DNA from: Microbacterium murale
GTDB lineage: Bacteria; Actinomycetota; Actinomycetes; Actinomycetales; Microbacteriaceae
Reading direction: 5' to 3'
Length of the DNA: 64,000 bases
Assembly (NCBI RefSeq): GCF_030815955.1
Contig: NZ_JAUSXK010000001.1
Span: forward strand, 682,001-746,000
Position 1 is the stretch's first letter; every line of letters begins with the position of its first letter. Below the pieces are notes generated by a model. The model was not told the DNA's origin, did no database searches, and saw nothing but the letters and a program-made list of their open reading frames with translations. Below, piece after piece: positions 7,941 to 18,882 of this stretch. A program made the position numbers and the translations under genes.

Positions 7941-8789
7941 CTAGGCGACGGGCGTGGGAACCACGCCGAAGGGGGCGAGGCCGGCGGCACCGCCGTCGGG
8001 GGCCGTCAGGACCCAGATGCCGTCCGCATGCCGTGCCACGCTGTGCTCCCAGTGGGAGCCGTCAGAGCCGTCGACTGTCGAGACGGTCCAGTCGTCGTCC
8101 TCGATGTATGTCTCCTCGCCACCGGCCGTGACCATCGGCTCGATCGCCAGCACCAGCCCGGACTTGACGTCAGGACCGGGGTCCGGAGTGCGGTAGTTGA
8201 AGACGCTTGGGGCCTCGTGCATCTTGCGGCCGATGCCGTGGCCGACGTATTCGCGAAGGATGCCGTAGGTCTCCCCCGACACCTCGGAGACGCCCTGCGC
8301 CTCGATGTACCCCTGAATGGCTGCGCCGATCTCGCCGATGTTCCCGGCGGTCGCCATCGCGGCGATACCTGCCCACATAGACCCCTCGGTCACGCGCGAG
8401 AGCTCGTCACGCGCAGCGACCAGAGAAGGACGAGTCTCATCGGGCACGACCACGGTGATCGCGCTGTCACCGTTCCATCCCTGGAACTGTGCTCCGCAGT
8501 CGACCGAGACGATATCGCCGGGCTGCAGCACACGATCGCCCGGGATGCCGTGCACGACCTCTTGGTTCACCGACACGCAGATCGTGTGGTGGTAGCCGCG
8601 CACGAGCTGAAAGTTCGAATCGGCACCATGGGCACGGATCGTACGGTTCGCGATCGTGTCGAGCTCAAGAGTCGTGACGCCGGCGCGGATCAGCGGCCGC
8701 ACCGCATCGAGCGCGGCGGCCGTGATGAGACCCGGCTCGACCATCGCCTGCAGCTGAGCCGGTGTCTTGTAGATGGAACGGCGGAACAT
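7941..8789 (-). CDS. map: type I methionine aminopeptidase
   Basis: Removes the initiator Met from nascent proteins. It has 282 residues. The dinuclear metal ligands are visible: Asp in VSVDCGAQFQGWNGDSA (two Asp), His in GHGIGRKMHEAP, Glu in LAIEPMV and Glu in HWEHSVA. It follows adk by 14 bp and is the third gene of the secY-adk-map unit, the usual actinobacterial order. Confidence 0.96.
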   Translation of the reverse strand: MFRRSIYKTPAQLQAMVEPGLITAAALDAVRPLIRAGVTTLELDTIANRTIRAHGADSNFQLVRGYHHTICVSVNQEVVHGIPGDRVLQPGDIVSVDCGAQFQGWNGDSAITVVVPDETRPSLVAARDELSRVTEGSMWAGIAAMATAGNIGEIGAAIQGYIEAQGVSEVSGETYGILREYVGHGIGRKMHEAPSVFNYRTPDPGPDVKSGLVLAIEPMVTAGGEETYIEDDDWTVSTVDGSDGSHWEHSVARHADGIWVLTAPDGGAAGLAPFGVVPTPVA

Positions 8790-8803
8790 GTCGAAGGCGA
8801 CGA

Positions 8804-9401
8804 TCAGACGGCGACGACGAGCCCGCGAGCGGTCAGCGCAGCGAAGATGCGCTCCGTGATCTCGTTGAGCGAACCGACACCGTCGATCCGATCCACGATG
8901 CCACGCTCTCCGTAGACGTCGAGGATCGGAGCCGTCTCGTTCTCGTAGATGTCCAGACGATGCGAGATGCCCGCTTCGGTGTCATCCGCCACGGCCCTCC
9001 TCCTTCGCGCGAACGCTCAGGCGCTTGATGCTCTCCTCGCGAGGGACATCGAGAAGGATCACTGCGTCGAGAGCATCGCCGCGTGCGCCGAGGAACTCGT
9101 CGAGGTGCCCGACCTGCACGGCGTTGCGAGGGTAGCCGTCCAGCAGGAAGCCGGAAGAGGCGTCGTCCTGCGAAAGCCTGTCGCGCACGATCTCACTCGT
9201 CAGCTCGTCCGGTACGAGGTCACCGCGAGCGGTGATCTCGCTCACCTGCGCACCGAGGGCGGTACCGCCCTTGATGTTCGCACGGAAGATGTCGCCGGTG
9301 GAGACCACCGGGATGCCGAACGCCGAGGCGATGCGCACGCCTTGCGTGCCCTTGCCGGAGCCCTGCGGGCCGACGATGAGAAGTCGAGCGGATGCTGTCA
9401 A
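8804..9401 (-). CDS. adk: adenylate kinase (frameshifted as sequenced)
   Basis: Interconverts ATP + AMP and 2 ADP. The P-loop GPQGSGKGTQG, the NMP-binding STGDIFRANI and the FLLDGYPRN motif are intact in the first ~137 codons. The frame then ends prematurely (…KEEGRGG*), while the rest of the enzyme (ADDTEAGISHRLDIYENETAP… to 8804) continues in the next frame. Deleting one G near 8986-8993 joins them to a normal 198-residue short-lid Adk. Translation starts at the TTG at 9401, whose TTGA overlaps the secY stop. Adk is essential, so an error in the sequence is the likely cause. Confidence 0.88.
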
Positions 9402-10720
9402 CGGAGAAGCCCTTCGTAATGGCGCTGCTGGAGCTGTGCGTCGATCTGCTTGACGGTCTCCAGCCCCACACCCACGATGATGAGGATCGAGGCACCACCG
9501 AACGGGAAGTTCTGATTGGCACCGACGGTGGCCAGAGCGATCAGCGGGATGAGCGCGATCAGGCCGAGGTAGATCGAACCTGGGAACGTGATACGGGTGA
9601 GCACGAAGTCCAGGTACTCGGCGGTGGGACGACCGGCACGGATGCCGGGGATGAACCCGCCGTACTTCTTCATGTTGTCGGCGACCTCGACGGGGTTGAA
9701 CGTGATCGCGACGTAGAAGTAGGTGAAGCCGATGATCAGCAGGAAGTACGCCGCCATGTAGAGCGGCTGGTCGCCTGTGGTGAAGTTCTGCGAGATCCAC
9801 ACGACCCATGCGGCCGGCTCAGAGCCGTCCTGCGGAGTGTTGAACTGCGCGATGAGCATTGGGATGTACAGCAGCGACGAGGCGAAGATGATCGGGATCA
9901 CACCCGCCATGTTCACCTTGATCGGGATGTAGGTGTTCGTGCCGCCGTACGTGCGGCGTCCGACCATCCGCTTGGCGTACTGCACAGGGATTCGTCGTTG
10001 CGACTGCTCGACGAAGACGACGAGGCCCGTGACGACGATGCCGACGGCGAGCACAAGCAGGAACACTTCGAGGCCGTTCGACTCGAAGATCGCCCACATC
10101 GCTGCCGGGAAGGTCGCAGCGATCGAGGTGAAGATCAGCAGCGACATGCCGTTGCCGATGCCACGCTCGGTGACGAGTTCTGCGAACCACATGATCAGAC
10201 CGGTGCCGGCGGTCATCGCGATGATGATGAGCAGCTGCGCCCACCAGACGTCGTTCGTCAGAAGCTGCTGACATGCGGCGATGTCGGTCGTGCCGAACAG
10301 CTGTCCGCTGCGCGCCACGGTGACGAGGGTCGTCGACTGCAGGAGTGCGAGAGCGATGGTGAGGTAGCGCGTGTACTGGGTCAGACGGGCCTGGCCGGCC
10401 TGGCCCTCTTTGTGCAGCGCCTCGAAGTGCGGGATGACCACGCGCAGCAGCTGCGTGATGATCGTCGCGGTGATGTACGGCATGACGCCGAGCGCGAAGA
10501 TCGACAGCTGCAGCAGAGCGCCGCCGGAGAACAGGTTGACCAGGCTGAGCAGGCCCTCGGTACCGGCGTTCAGACGCAGGCACTCCTCGACGTTCGGGAA
10601 ATGAACGAACGGGGCGGGCACGTGCGATCCGAGCCGGTAGATGGCGATGATCGCCAGAGTGAAACCGATCTTCCGACGCAGGTCGGGCGTGCGGAAGATC
10701 CGCGCGATAGCGCTAAACAA
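9398..10720 (-). CDS. secY: protein translocase subunit SecY
   Basis: Channel subunit of the Sec translocon, 440 residues with ten membrane helices. I chose the TTG at 10720 (LFSAIARIFRTPDLRRKIGFTLA) because CAGGAGG lies seven bases upstream and the length fits the family. The frame is open a little further upstream. Recognisable segments are YRLGSHVPAP, LQLSIFALGVMPYITATIITQLL and the cytoplasmic loops. It heads secY-adk-map and is coupled to adk by a TTGA overlap. Confidence 0.97.
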   Translation of the reverse strand: MFSAIARIFRTPDLRRKIGFTLAIIAIYRLGSHVPAPFVHFPNVEECLRLNAGTEGLLSLVNLFSGGALLQLSIFALGVMPYITATIITQLLRVVIPHFEALHKEGQAGQARLTQYTRYLTIALALLQSTTLVTVARSGQLFGTTDIAACQQLLTNDVWWAQLLIIIAMTAGTGLIMWFAELVTERGIGNGMSLLIFTSIAATFPAAMWAIFESNGLEVFLLVLAVGIVVTGLVVFVEQSQRRIPVQYAKRMVGRRTYGGTNTYIPIKVNMAGVIPIIFASSLLYIPMLIAQFNTPQDGSEPAAWVVWISQNFTTGDQPLYMAAYFLLIIGFTYFYVAITFNPVEVADNMKKYGGFIPGIRAGRPTAEYLDFVLTRITFPGSIYLGLIALIPLIALATVGANQNFPFGGASILIIVGVGLETVKQIDAQLQQRHYEGLLR

Positions 10721-10784
10721 AGGCGTTCCTCCTGAAAGGTTGCCGTTCCGCGGAGGAAAGGCTGAAAGACCAGGGTAACGCACG

Positions 10785-10813
10785 AGAGGGGCCGGAGAAT
10801 CTCCGACCCCTCT
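10785..10813 (-). terminator. hairpin between rplO and secY
   Basis: 13-bp stem with one wobble pair: AGAGGGGcCGGAG pairs with CTCCGaCCCCTCT around a 3-nt loop (aat). It starts 10 nt after the rplO stop and lies ~65 nt before secY. It probably attenuates or ends spc-operon transcription before secY. Confidence 0.6.
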
Positions 10814-10823
10814 TGCGCAGTGG

Positions 10824-11507
10824 TTACTTGACGGATCCGCCCGCGGCCACGATCTTCTCCTCGGCAGAACCCGAGACCTTGTCGACCGAGACAGTGAGCT
10901 TCACGGCGATGTCGCCGTTTCCGAGAACCTTGACCTTCTCGTTCTTGCGAACAGCACCCTTGGCGACCAGGTCGCCCACGGTGACGTCGCCACCCTTGGG
11001 GTACAGCTCCGCGAGCTTCTCCAGGTTCACGACCTGGTACTCGACGCGGAACGGGTTCTTGAACCCGCGCAGCTTCGGGGTGCGCATGTGCAGAGGCATC
11101 TGCCCACCCTCGAAGCCGACGCGAACGGTATTGCGGGCCTTGGTGCCCTTGGTGCCACGACCAGCGGTCTTGCCCTTGGAGCCCTCACCACGACCGACAC
11201 GGGTCTTCGCAGTGTTGGCGCCGGGGACCGGACGCAGGTGGTGCACCTTGAGCACACCGGGACGGGATGCCGGGGCATCCGCCTTCGGTGCAGCCTTCTT
11301 GCTCTTGGGAGCAGGCTTCTTCGCAGCAGAGTCAGCCTTGGCGTCGGAGGCTGCGGCCTTGGCCGGTGCCTTCTTCGCGGCGGGCTTCTTCTCGGCAGCA
11401 TCCTTGGCGGCGGCCTTGGGAGCAGCAGCCTTCTTCGGAGCAGCCTTGGCTGCTGCAGCCTTCTTCGGGGCCTTCTCGGCCTCGACGGCGTCGTTCTTCT
11501 CAGCCAT
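10824..11507 (-). CDS. rplO: 50S ribosomal protein L15 with Ala/Lys-rich N-terminal extension
   Basis: L15, 227 residues compared with the usual ~147. The first ~80 residues are a low-complexity Ala/Lys/Pro extension. The canonical protein begins near [35 protein letters not shown], and the C-terminal half is normal. The start codon overlaps the rpmD stop in TAATG, which fixes the N-terminus and argues that the extension is translated. Confidence 0.95.
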   Translation of the reverse strand: MAEKNDAVEAEKAPKKAAAAKAAPKKAAAPKAAAKDAAEKKPAAKKAPAKAAASDAKADSAAKKPAPKSKKAAPKADAPASRPGVLKVHHLRPVPGANTAKTRVGRGEGSKGKTAGRGTKGTKARNTVRVGFEGGQMPLHMRTPKLRGFKNPFRVEYQVVNLEKLAELYPKGGDVTVGDLVAKGAVRKNEKVKVLGNGDIAVKLTVSVDKVSGSAEEKIVAAGGSVK

Positions 11508-11692
11508 TAGTCGATCTCCTCAACCTTGACGAGGTGTGCGACGGTCTTGACGTAACCGCGCGTCTGCGCGTCGTCGGGGCGGACGGTGCTGTCGCCGATC
11601 CGCTTCAGACCGAGGCTGCGCAGCGTGTCACGCTGGTACTGCTTCTCGCTCACCTTGGACTTGATCTGGGTCACCTTGAGACGCTGAGCCAT
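11507..11692 (-). CDS. rpmD: 50S ribosomal protein L30
   Basis: L30, 61 residues, typical size. Its N-terminal [15 protein letters not shown] and the [17 protein letters not shown] helix are diagnostic. It overlaps both neighbours by one base (TAATG to rplO, and with the rpsE stop), so rpsE-rpmD-rplO are translationally coupled. Confidence 0.97.
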   Translation of the reverse strand: MAQRLKVTQIKSKVSEKQYQRDTLRSLGLKRIGDSTVRPDDAQTRGYVKTVAHLVKVEEID

Positions 11693-12408
11693 CAGGCACC
11701 TACCTTCGCTGCAGCCGCAGCTGCGGCCTTGGCCTCGTTACGGATGATGATGTCCGGAACGACGGCGTCGTACTCGAGGCCGCGGCGAGCCGCGACTGCA
11801 CGAGGCTCTTCGAGGCTCTTCAGGGCCGCGACCGTCGCGTGCACGATGTTGATCGTGTTCGACGAGCCGAGCGACTTGGAGAGGACATCATGGATGCCTG
11901 CGCACTCGAGGACGGCGCGGACGGGACCACCGGCGATGACACCGGTACCGGCAGCAGCCGGACGCAGCAGTACGACGCCGGCAGCGGCTTCGCCCTGCAC
12001 CGGGTGCGGAACCGTGGTTCCGACGCGGGGCACGCGGAAGAAGTTGCGCTTGGCCTCTTCGACACCCTTGGAGATGGCCAGGGGCACCTCACGGGCCTTG
12101 CCGTAGCCGACACCGACCAGTCCGTTGCCGTCGCCGACGACCACGAGAGCGGTGAAGCTGAACCGACGTCCACCCTTCACGACCTTCGAGACGCGGTTGA
12201 TGGTGACGACGCGCTCCAGGAACTGGTTGTCGCCGCGATCGCGCGAATTGCGGTCACGACCACCCTGGTTGCGGTCACGGCCGCCGCGGCGACCTTCGCG
12301 CGCGGGCTCTGCCTGTGTCGTGCCGGCAGCCGTCTCGGAGACGGCAGGGGCCGTCTCGGGAGCGGCAGCAGCCGTTTCGGTCACTTCGTTCTCCTTGTTG
12401 TCACTCAC
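11692..12408 (-). CDS. rpsE: 30S ribosomal protein S5
   Basis: S5, 238 residues. A ~55-residue N-terminal extension is Glu/Ala-rich, then Arg/Gly/Asp-rich ([16 protein letters not shown]), unlike the ~166-residue E. coli form. The core begins [23 protein letters not shown] and includes the [16 protein letters not shown] double-stranded RNA-binding fold. It overlaps the rplR stop by four bases. Confidence 0.97.
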   Translation of the reverse strand: MSDNKENEVTETAAAAPETAPAVSETAAGTTQAEPAREGRRGGRDRNQGGRDRNSRDRGDNQFLERVVTINRVSKVVKGGRRFSFTALVVVGDGNGLVGVGYGKAREVPLAISKGVEEAKRNFFRVPRVGTTVPHPVQGEAAAGVVLLRPAAAGTGVIAGGPVRAVLECAGIHDVLSKSLGSSNTINIVHATVAALKSLEEPRAVAARRGLEYDAVVPDIIIRNEAKAAAAAAAKVGA

Positions 12409-12764
12409 AGTGCCAGCCCCCCTTCACGGGCGCCGTCGGCGATGGCCGCGACGCGGCCCGCGTAGCGGTTGCCACCACGGTCGAAGACGACCTCGGTGTA
12501 GCCGGCAGCCTTTGCACGCTCAGCGACGAGCTCGCCGACCTTGCGTGCCTTGGCGGTCTTGTCGCCCTCGAACGAGCGCAGCTCGGTCTCGAGCGTGGAC
12601 GCCGAGGCGACCGTGTGGCCCTTGCTGTCGTCGACCAGCTGGACGAAGACGTGGCGAGCCGAACGGTTGACGACCAGACGCGGACGCGCCTCTGTGCCGA
12701 CGACCTTCTTGCGAAGGCGGGCGTGACGACGCGCGCGGGCGTCAGACTTTGACTTGAGAGCCAT
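12405..12764 (-). CDS. rplR: 50S ribosomal protein L18
   Basis: 5S rRNA-binding protein L18, 119 residues. The basic N-terminus ([27 protein letters not shown]) and [20 protein letters not shown] are typical. The C-terminal [24 protein letters not shown] is the conserved signature. It follows rplF immediately. Confidence 0.97.
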   Translation of the reverse strand: MALKSKSDARARRHARLRKKVVGTEARPRLVVNRSARHVFVQLVDDSKGHTVASASTLETELRSFEGDKTAKARKVGELVAERAKAAGYTEVVFDRGGNRYAGRVAAIADGAREGGLAL

Positions 12765-12766
12765 GG

Positions 12767-13303
12767 TTACTTACCACTCTTTCCGGCCTTGCGACGCACG
12801 ATCTCGCCGGCGTAGCGCACGCCCTTGCCCTTGTACGGCTCGGGCTTGCGGATCTTGCGGATGTTGGCAGCTGCCTCACCGACAGCCTGCTTGTCGATAC
12901 CACTCACGGTGACCTTGTTGTTGCCTTCGACCGTGAAAGTGATGCCGGCGGGCGGGTCGACCAGCACGGGGTGCGAGAAGCCGAGAGCGAACTCGACCGA
13001 GCTGCCCTTCTGCTGCACGCGGTAACCGGTGCCGACGACCTCAAGACCCTTGGTGTAGCCCTGGGTCACGCCGATGATGTTGTTGTTGATGAGCGTGCGG
13101 GTCAGGCCGTGAAGCGACCGCGACTCGCGCTCGTCGTCGGGACGGGAGACAACCACCTGGTTGTCCTCGATCGCGACCTCGATGGGGCTGGCCACCTTCA
13201 GGGTGAGCTCACCCTTGGGGCCCTTCACCGCGACCGCACGGCCGTCAACCGAAATGGTGACGTCCGAGGGGATCGAGATGGGAAGTCGTCCAATACGCGA
13301 CAT
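12767..13303 (-). CDS. rplF: 50S ribosomal protein L6
   Basis: L6, 178 residues with two duplicated L6 folds. N-terminal [15 protein letters not shown] and C-terminal [18 protein letters not shown] with RRKAGKSGK are diagnostic. It lies 6 bp after rpsH, between rpsH and rplR, the standard spc order. Confidence 0.97.
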   Translation of the reverse strand: MSRIGRLPISIPSDVTISVDGRAVAVKGPKGELTLKVASPIEVAIEDNQVVVSRPDDERESRSLHGLTRTLINNNIIGVTQGYTKGLEVVGTGYRVQQKGSSVEFALGFSHPVLVDPPAGITFTVEGNNKVTVSGIDKQAVGEAAANIRKIRKPEPYKGKGVRYAGEIVRRKAGKSGK

Positions 13304-13309
13304 GTCGAA

Positions 13310-13708
13310 TTACCACACGTAGGCGAGAACTTCTCCGCCCACGCCCTTCTGCTCAGCCTGACGGTCAGTGAGAAGACCGGAGGAAGTGGACAGGATGGCC
13401 ACGCCGAGGCCGCCGAGAACGGTGGGGAGCTCGGTCGACTTCGCGTAGACACGAAGGCCGGGCTTCGACACGCGCTTGATGCCCGCGATCGAACGCTCGC
13501 GGTTCGGGCCGTACTTCAGCGTGAGCGTGAGGTTCTGGCCGACGCGCGCGTCGGTGACCTCGTAGCCTGCGATGTAGCCCTCCTGCTGGAGGATGTCAGC
13601 GATGTGCGTCTTGAGCTTGCTCGACGGCAGGGACACGGAGTCGTGGTGTGCCGAGTTCGCGTTGCGCAGACGGGTCAGCAAGTCTGCGACCGGGTCTGTC
13701 ATTGTCAT
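13310..13708 (-). CDS. rpsH: 30S ribosomal protein S8
   Basis: S8, 132 residues, an rRNA central-domain assembly protein and the usual autoregulator of the spc operon. [18 protein letters not shown] at the start and [27 protein letters not shown] at the end are diagnostic. It follows rplE directly, without the rpsN gene found between them in many bacteria, across a 126-bp gap that holds a strong hairpin. Confidence 0.97.
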   Translation of the reverse strand: MTMTDPVADLLTRLRNANSAHHDSVSLPSSKLKTHIADILQQEGYIAGYEVTDARVGQNLTLTLKYGPNRERSIAGIKRVSKPGLRVYAKSTELPTVLGGLGVAILSTSSGLLTDRQAEQKGVGGEVLAYVW

Positions 13709-13798
13709 GGGTGTGTTCCTTTGTTCATGAGGTTTCGGCTGCCGTTACACGACAGACGACCTTCTATGATTCGCAATCTTCAATTGTAAGCGCATGCG

Positions 13799-13828
13799 GG
13801 ACCCCCGCCCGACAGGGGGCGGGGGTCC
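13799..13828 (-). terminator. hairpin between rplE and rpsH
   Basis: Perfect 12-bp GC-rich stem (GGACCCCCGCCC / GGGCGGGGGTCC) with a 6-nt loop, seven nt after the rplE stop, in the gap where rpsN often lies. It may be an attenuator or processing site inside the spc operon, or a separate transcription boundary upstream of rpsH. Confidence 0.6.
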
Positions 13829-13834
13829 TGAGCA

Positions 13835-14425
13835 TCACGCCTTGGCGTCGTCGGCCGCGAACGGGAAGCCGAGGTGACGCAGCAGCGCACGACCCTCGTC
13901 GTCCGTCTTCGCCGTGGTCACGACAGTGATGTCGAATCCACGAACACGGTCGATCTTGTCCTGATCGATCTCGTGGAACACGCTCTGCTCCTGGAGACCG
14001 AAGGTGTAGTTGCCGTTGCCGTCGAACTGCTTGCCCGACAGACCGCGGAAGTCGCGGATGCGGGGAAGCGCCAGCGAGACCAGACGGTCGACGAACTCCC
14101 ACGCACGGTCGCCACGGAGGGTGACGTGCGCGCCGATGGCCTGACCTTCACGCAGCTTGAACTGCGCGATGGACTTGCGAGCCTTCGTGACGATCGGCTT
14201 CTGGCCGGTGATCTTGGTGAGGTCCTCGACCGCACCATCGATCACCTTGCTGTCGCGAGCCGCCTCACCGACACCGGTGTTGACGACGACCTTGACGAGA
14301 CCAGGAATCTGCATCACGTTCTTGTAGCCGAACTCGTCCTGCAGCTTCTGCTGGATCTCGGCCTTGTACTTCTGCTTCAGGCGCGGCTGGATCTTGCCAG
14401 CCGGCGCGGCAGTGTCGGTGCTCAT
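13835..14425 (-). CDS. rplE: 50S ribosomal protein L5
   Basis: 5S rRNA-binding protein L5, 196 residues. Conserved features are [43 protein letters not shown] and [23 protein letters not shown]. There is a short N-terminal extension (about 15 residues). The start overlaps the rplX stop by one base. Confidence 0.97.
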   Translation of the reverse strand: MSTDTAAPAGKIQPRLKQKYKAEIQQKLQDEFGYKNVMQIPGLVKVVVNTGVGEAARDSKVIDGAVEDLTKITGQKPIVTKARKSIAQFKLREGQAIGAHVTLRGDRAWEFVDRLVSLALPRIRDFRGLSGKQFDGNGNYTFGLQEQSVFHEIDQDKIDRVRGFDITVVTTAKTDDEGRALLRHLGFPFAADDAKA

Positions 14426-14784
14426 CAGAGGTCCTTACCGCTCTTCTTCGCGTAACGCACGCGGACGGTGCGCTTGACGCCGTCCTTTGTCCGCTCCTCG
14501 ACCCGGTGGCCGACGCGAGTCGGCTTCTTGGTCTCGGGGTCGACGATCGCGACGTTCGAGATGTGGATGGGGGCCTCGATTGTCTCGATGCCACCCGTCT
14601 TGGTGCCACGCTGCGTCTGGCCGACGCGGGTGTGCTTGGTGACGTAGTTCACGCCTTCGACGACGACGCGGTTGCGCTCGGCGAAGATCTCGAGGACCTT
14701 GCCCTGCTTGCCGCGGTCGCCGCCACGCTCGGGCTTCGCACCCGAGATGACCTGAACCAGGTCACCCTTCTTGATTTTCGCCAT
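14425..14784 (-). CDS. rplX: 50S ribosomal protein L24
   Basis: L24, an early assembly protein, 119 residues. The KOW motif is visible at the start ([28 protein letters not shown]), followed by [13 protein letters not shown] and [14 protein letters not shown]. It lies directly after rplN. Confidence 0.97.
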   Translation of the reverse strand: MAKIKKGDLVQVISGAKPERGGDRGKQGKVLEIFAERNRVVVEGVNYVTKHTRVGQTQRGTKTGGIETIEAPIHISNVAIVDPETKKPTRVGHRVEERTKDGVKRTVRVRYAKKSGKDL

Positions 14785-14786
14785 GA

Positions 14787-15155
14787 TCAGATAACCTCCG
14801 GCGCGAGCGAGACGATCTTCATGAACTTCTTGTCGCGAAGCTCACGACCGACCGGTCCGAAGATGCGGGTGCCACGGGGCTCCCCGTCAGTCTTCAGGAT
14901 GACGGCGGCGTTCTCGTCGAACTTGATGTAGGAGCCGTCCGGACGACGGACTTCCTTCTTGGTACGGACGATGACCGCCTTGACGACGTCGCCCTTCTTG
15001 ACGTTGCCGCCCGGGATCGCGTCCTTGACAGTGGCGACGATGGTGTCACCCAGACCTGCGTAACGGCGGCGTGAGCCACCGAGAACGCGGATCGTGAGAA
15101 GCTCCTTCGCACCGGTGTTGTCGGCGACCTTGAGGCGGGATTCCTGCTGAATCAC
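14787..15155 (-). CDS. rplN: 50S ribosomal protein L14
   Basis: L14, 122 residues, the exact usual length. [18 protein letters not shown] and the C-terminal EVIL-type segment [12 protein letters not shown] are diagnostic, with [12 protein letters not shown] in between. It lies 26 bp after rpsQ. Confidence 0.98.
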   Translation of the reverse strand: MIQQESRLKVADNTGAKELLTIRVLGGSRRRYAGLGDTIVATVKDAIPGGNVKKGDVVKAVIVRTKKEVRRPDGSYIKFDENAAVILKTDGEPRGTRIFGPVGRELRDKKFMKIVSLAPEVI

Positions 15156-15181
15156 TATTACTCCTTAAGCAAGCCGGAGGC

Positions 15182-15496
15182 TTACTTGGCCTTTTCGACG
15201 ATCTCGACCAGGCGCCAGCGCTTGGTGGCGCTGAGCGGACGGGTCTCACTGATGACAACGAGGTCGCCGATGCCCGCCGAGTTGGTCTCGTCGTGCACCT
15301 TGCGCTTCTCGGTACGGCGGATGACCTTGCCGTAGAGCGGGTGCTTCACGCGGTCTTCGACCTCGACGACGATGGTCTTGTCCATCTTGTCGCTGACGAC
15401 GTAGCCGCGCTGCGTCTTGCGGTAGCCGCGGGCGTTCTCGTCACGCACATCGTGCGAGACGGGAGCTTCCACTTCCGCTTCCTTCTTGGTGGCCAT
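15182..15496 (-). CDS. rpsQ: 30S ribosomal protein S17
   Basis: S17, 104 residues with an acidic ~20-residue N-terminal extension. The OB-fold core contains [29 protein letters not shown] and [20 protein letters not shown]. Its start overlaps the rpmC stop by one base. Confidence 0.97.
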   Translation of the reverse strand: MATKKEAEVEAPVSHDVRDENARGYRKTQRGYVVSDKMDKTIVVEVEDRVKHPLYGKVIRRTEKRKVHDETNSAGIGDLVVISETRPLSATKRWRLVEIVEKAK

Positions 15497-15813
15497 TACT
15501 CAGCCTTCCCTTCGGCGTCAGCCGAGGCATCCTCGGACTTCTTCGCCTTCGACTTGGACGCCTTCTTGGCCGGAGCCTCGACGGGAGCAGGCGTCGCACG
15601 GATGCCCAGCTCGCGTTCGCGGATCACGGTGTACAGGCGCGCGATGTCGCGCTTGACGGCGCGGATGCGGCCGTGGCTCTCCAGCTGACCGGTGGCCGAC
15701 TGGAAACGGAGGTTGAACAGCTCCTCCTTGGCCTTACGCAGCTCCTCGACGAGGCGCTGGTCTTCGAACGTGTCGAGCTCTGCCGGAGCGAGCTCCTTGG
15801 TGCCGATCGCCAT
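15496..15813 (-). CDS. rpmC: 50S ribosomal protein L29 with Lys-rich tail
   Basis: L29 near the exit tunnel, 105 residues. The start is the ATG at 15813 ([20 protein letters not shown]), which overlaps the rplP stop in TAATG. The frame is open upstream but that part belongs to rplP sequence in another frame. The core is [29 protein letters not shown]. The last ~35 residues ([16 protein letters not shown]...) are a low-complexity extension. Confidence 0.96.
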   Translation of the reverse strand: MAIGTKELAPAELDTFEDQRLVEELRKAKEELFNLRFQSATGQLESHGRIRAVKRDIARLYTVIRERELGIRATPAPVEAPAKKASKSKAKKSEDASADAEGKAE

Positions 15814-16232
15814 TACGCGTCGCCCTCCTCGCGCTTGATGATGCGTGCCTTGAGAGGCAGCTTGTGAATTGCTCGGGTCAGAGCTTCGCGAGCGAGTTCC
15901 TCGCTGACGCCTGCGACCTCGAAGAGGACGCGACCCGGCTTGACGTTCGAGACCCACCACTCAGGCGAACCCTTACCGGAACCCATGCGGGTCTCAGCAG
16001 GCTTCTTCGTGAGCGGACGGTCCGGGTAGATGTTGATCCACACCTTTCCGCCACGCTTGATGTGACGCGTCATCGCGATACGAGCTGCCTCGATCTGACG
16101 GTTGGTCACGTAAGCGGGCGTGAGGGCCTGGATGCCGTACTCGCCGAAGGAGACCTTCGTGCCGCCGGTAGCGTGCCCGGTACGACCCGGGTGGTGCTGC
16201 TTGCGGAACTTGACCTTACGGGGGATGAGCAT
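15813..16232 (-). CDS. rplP: 50S ribosomal protein L16
   Basis: L16, 139 residues. [43 protein letters not shown] sequence and the A-site-near [20 protein letters not shown] segment are diagnostic. Coupled to rpsC upstream (one-base overlap) and rpmC downstream. Confidence 0.98.
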   Translation of the reverse strand: MLIPRKVKFRKQHHPGRTGHATGGTKVSFGEYGIQALTPAYVTNRQIEAARIAMTRHIKRGGKVWINIYPDRPLTKKPAETRMGSGKGSPEWWVSNVKPGRVLFEVAGVSEELAREALTRAIHKLPLKARIIKREEGDA

Positions 16233-16981
16233 TATGCCGACGCTCCTTCTGCAACAGGTGCCTCGTTGCGCGGGCCACGACGACGGTCGCCGCCACGGTC
16301 GCGCGAAGGCTTCTGGTTGGCCTGCTCGCGGGCAAGCTCCTTGGCGGTGAGATCACCCTTGTAGATCCAGACCTTCACGCCGATACGGCCGAAGGTGGTG
16401 CGTGCCTCGTAGAAGCCGTAGTCGATGTTCGCGCGCAGCGTGTGCAGCGGCACACGACCCTCGCGGTAGAACTCCGACCGGCTCATCTCGGCGCCGCCGA
16501 GGCGGCCGGAGACCTGGATGCGGATGCCCTTGGCACCAGCGCGCTGCGCGCCCTGGAGACCCTTGCGCATCGCACGACGGAACGCCACGCGAGCAGAGAG
16601 CTGCTCGGCAATGCCCTGCGCGACGAGCTGAGCGTCAGCCTCGGGGTTCTTGACCTCGAGGATGTTCAGCTGGATCTGCTTGCCCGAGAGCTTCTCGAGG
16701 TCGCCACGGATCCGCTCGGCCTCAGCACCACGACGACCGATCACGATGCCCGGACGGGCGGTGTGGATGTCGACGCGGACGCGGTCACGGGTGCGCTCGA
16801 TCTCGATGTTCGAGACACCGGCGCGGTCGAGCTGCTTCTTCAGCAGGTTGCGGATCTTGATGTCCTCAGCCACGTAGTCGGCGTAACGCTGACCAGGCTT
16901 CGTCGAGTCAGAGAACCAACGCGAGACGTGATCCGTCGTGATTCCGAGGCGGAAGCCGTACGGGTTTACCTTCTGTCCCAT
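16232..16981 (-). CDS. rpsC: 30S ribosomal protein S3
   Basis: S3, 249 residues. [23 protein letters not shown] starts the protein. The KH domain [22 protein letters not shown] lies near residues 90-115, and the C-terminal domain contains [15 protein letters not shown]. The tail is Arg/Glu-rich ([15 protein letters not shown]). Overlaps rplV and rplP by one base each. Confidence 0.98.
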   Translation of the reverse strand: MGQKVNPYGFRLGITTDHVSRWFSDSTKPGQRYADYVAEDIKIRNLLKKQLDRAGVSNIEIERTRDRVRVDIHTARPGIVIGRRGAEAERIRGDLEKLSGKQIQLNILEVKNPEADAQLVAQGIAEQLSARVAFRRAMRKGLQGAQRAGAKGIRIQVSGRLGGAEMSRSEFYREGRVPLHTLRANIDYGFYEARTTFGRIGVKVWIYKGDLTAKELAREQANQKPSRDRGGDRRRGPRNEAPVAEGASA

Positions 16982-17379
16982 TACTTGCTCGCCTTCTTCT
17001 TGCTTTCGCCATCGGCTGCGACAGCAGCCTCCGGCGTCGAGAGCACGACCGTGATGTGGCTCGTGCGCTTCTTGATCTGGAAAGCGCGACCCTGTGCGCG
17101 GGGGCGGAAACGCTTGAGCGTCGTGCCCTCGTCGACGTACGCGTTGACCACGTACAGGTCCTGCTCGTCGAGGTACTCGCCGTCGCGATCCGCCTTCACC
17201 TGCGCGTTGGCCATGGCCGACGCGACAAGCTTGTAGATCGGCTCACTGGCGCTCTGTGCTGCGAACTTCAGGATCGCAAGAGCCTCCTGGGCCTGCTTGC
17301 CCTTGATGAGCGCGACGACACGACGAGCCTTCTGAGGGGTCACGCGGATGTGTCGCACGCGTGCGATGGACTCCACCAT
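16981..17379 (-). CDS. rplV: 50S ribosomal protein L22
   Basis: L22, lining the exit tunnel, 132 residues. The start is [22 protein letters not shown] at 17379, which matches the family and excludes the longer open frame. The tunnel hairpin region [23 protein letters not shown] is present. The C-terminal ~20 residues are a short Lys/Ala extension. Confidence 0.97.
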   Translation of the reverse strand: MVESIARVRHIRVTPQKARRVVALIKGKQAQEALAILKFAAQSASEPIYKLVASAMANAQVKADRDGEYLDEQDLYVVNAYVDEGTTLKRFRPRAQGRAFQIKKRTSHITVVLSTPEAAVAADGESKKKASK

Positions 17380-17404
17380 TTCTCTCTCCTCTATCGTCCC
17401 CGCG

Positions 17405-17686
17405 TCAGCGGCGACGGCCCTTCTTGTCGTCCTTCTCGTGGCCGCGGAAGGTGCGGGTGGGCGCGAACTCGCCCAGCTTGTGGCCGACCATGCTCTCGGT
17501 GACAAACACAGGAATGTGCTTGCGACCATCGTGGACCGCGATCGTGTGACCCAGCATGGCCGGGATGATCATGGACCGGCGAGACCAGGTCTTGATGACG
17601 TTCTTGGAACCGGCTTCGTTCTGCACGACGACCTTGCGAAGCAGGTGCTCGTCGACGAAGGGGCCCTTCTTGAGACTCCGTGGCAT
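17405..17686 (-). CDS. rpsS: 30S ribosomal protein S19
   Basis: S19, 93 residues. [52 protein letters not shown] and [17 protein letters not shown] are the conserved blocks. It sits between rplB and rplV. Confidence 0.98.
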   Translation of the reverse strand: MPRSLKKGPFVDEHLLRKVVVQNEAGSKNVIKTWSRRSMIIPAMLGHTIAVHDGRKHIPVFVTESMVGHKLGEFAPTRTFRGHEKDDKKGRRR

Positions 17687-17697
17687 CTTCTCTACTC

Positions 17698-18537
<840 letters not shown>

Positions 18538-18558
18538 GATTGTCCTTTATCCCCCGGA

Positions 18559-18882
18559 TCAGCCGATTGCCGTGAAGATGTCGATGGTGCCCGACTTCAG
18601 GCTCACGATGGCGCGCTTGGTGTCCTTGCGCTTTCCCGTGCCGAAGCGGGTGCGACGGGCCTTGCCGACGCGGTTGATCGTGTTGACCGAAGCAACCTTG
18701 ACGCCGAAGATCTTCTCGATGGCGAGCTTGATCTCAGTCTTCGTAGCACGCGGGTCGACGAGGAAGGTGTACTTGCCTTCGTCGATCAGCGAGTAGCTCT
18801 TCTCAGAGACGACCGGCTTCAGGATGATGTCGCGGGGGTCCTTGTTGAACGCCGACTGGAGGGCGCCTACCTGCTCGGTCAT
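18559..18882 (-). CDS. rplW: 50S ribosomal protein L23
   Basis: L23, the docking site for trigger factor and SRP, 107 residues. [38 protein letters not shown] and the loop [23 protein letters not shown] are typical. Its start overlaps the rplD stop by four bases. Confidence 0.97.
   Translation of the reverse strand: MTEQVGALQSAFNKDPRDIILKPVVSEKSYSLIDEGKYTFLVDPRATKTEIKLAIEKIFGVKVASVNTINRVGKARRTRFGTGKRKDTKRAIVSLKSGTIDIFTAIG

Noticed and set aside
8804..9401. Programmed ribosomal frameshifting in adk
   Set aside because: There is no slippery heptamer or downstream pseudoknot evident, Adk is not known to use frameshifting, and two other housekeeping genes nearby show similar G/C indels, so sequence error is simpler.
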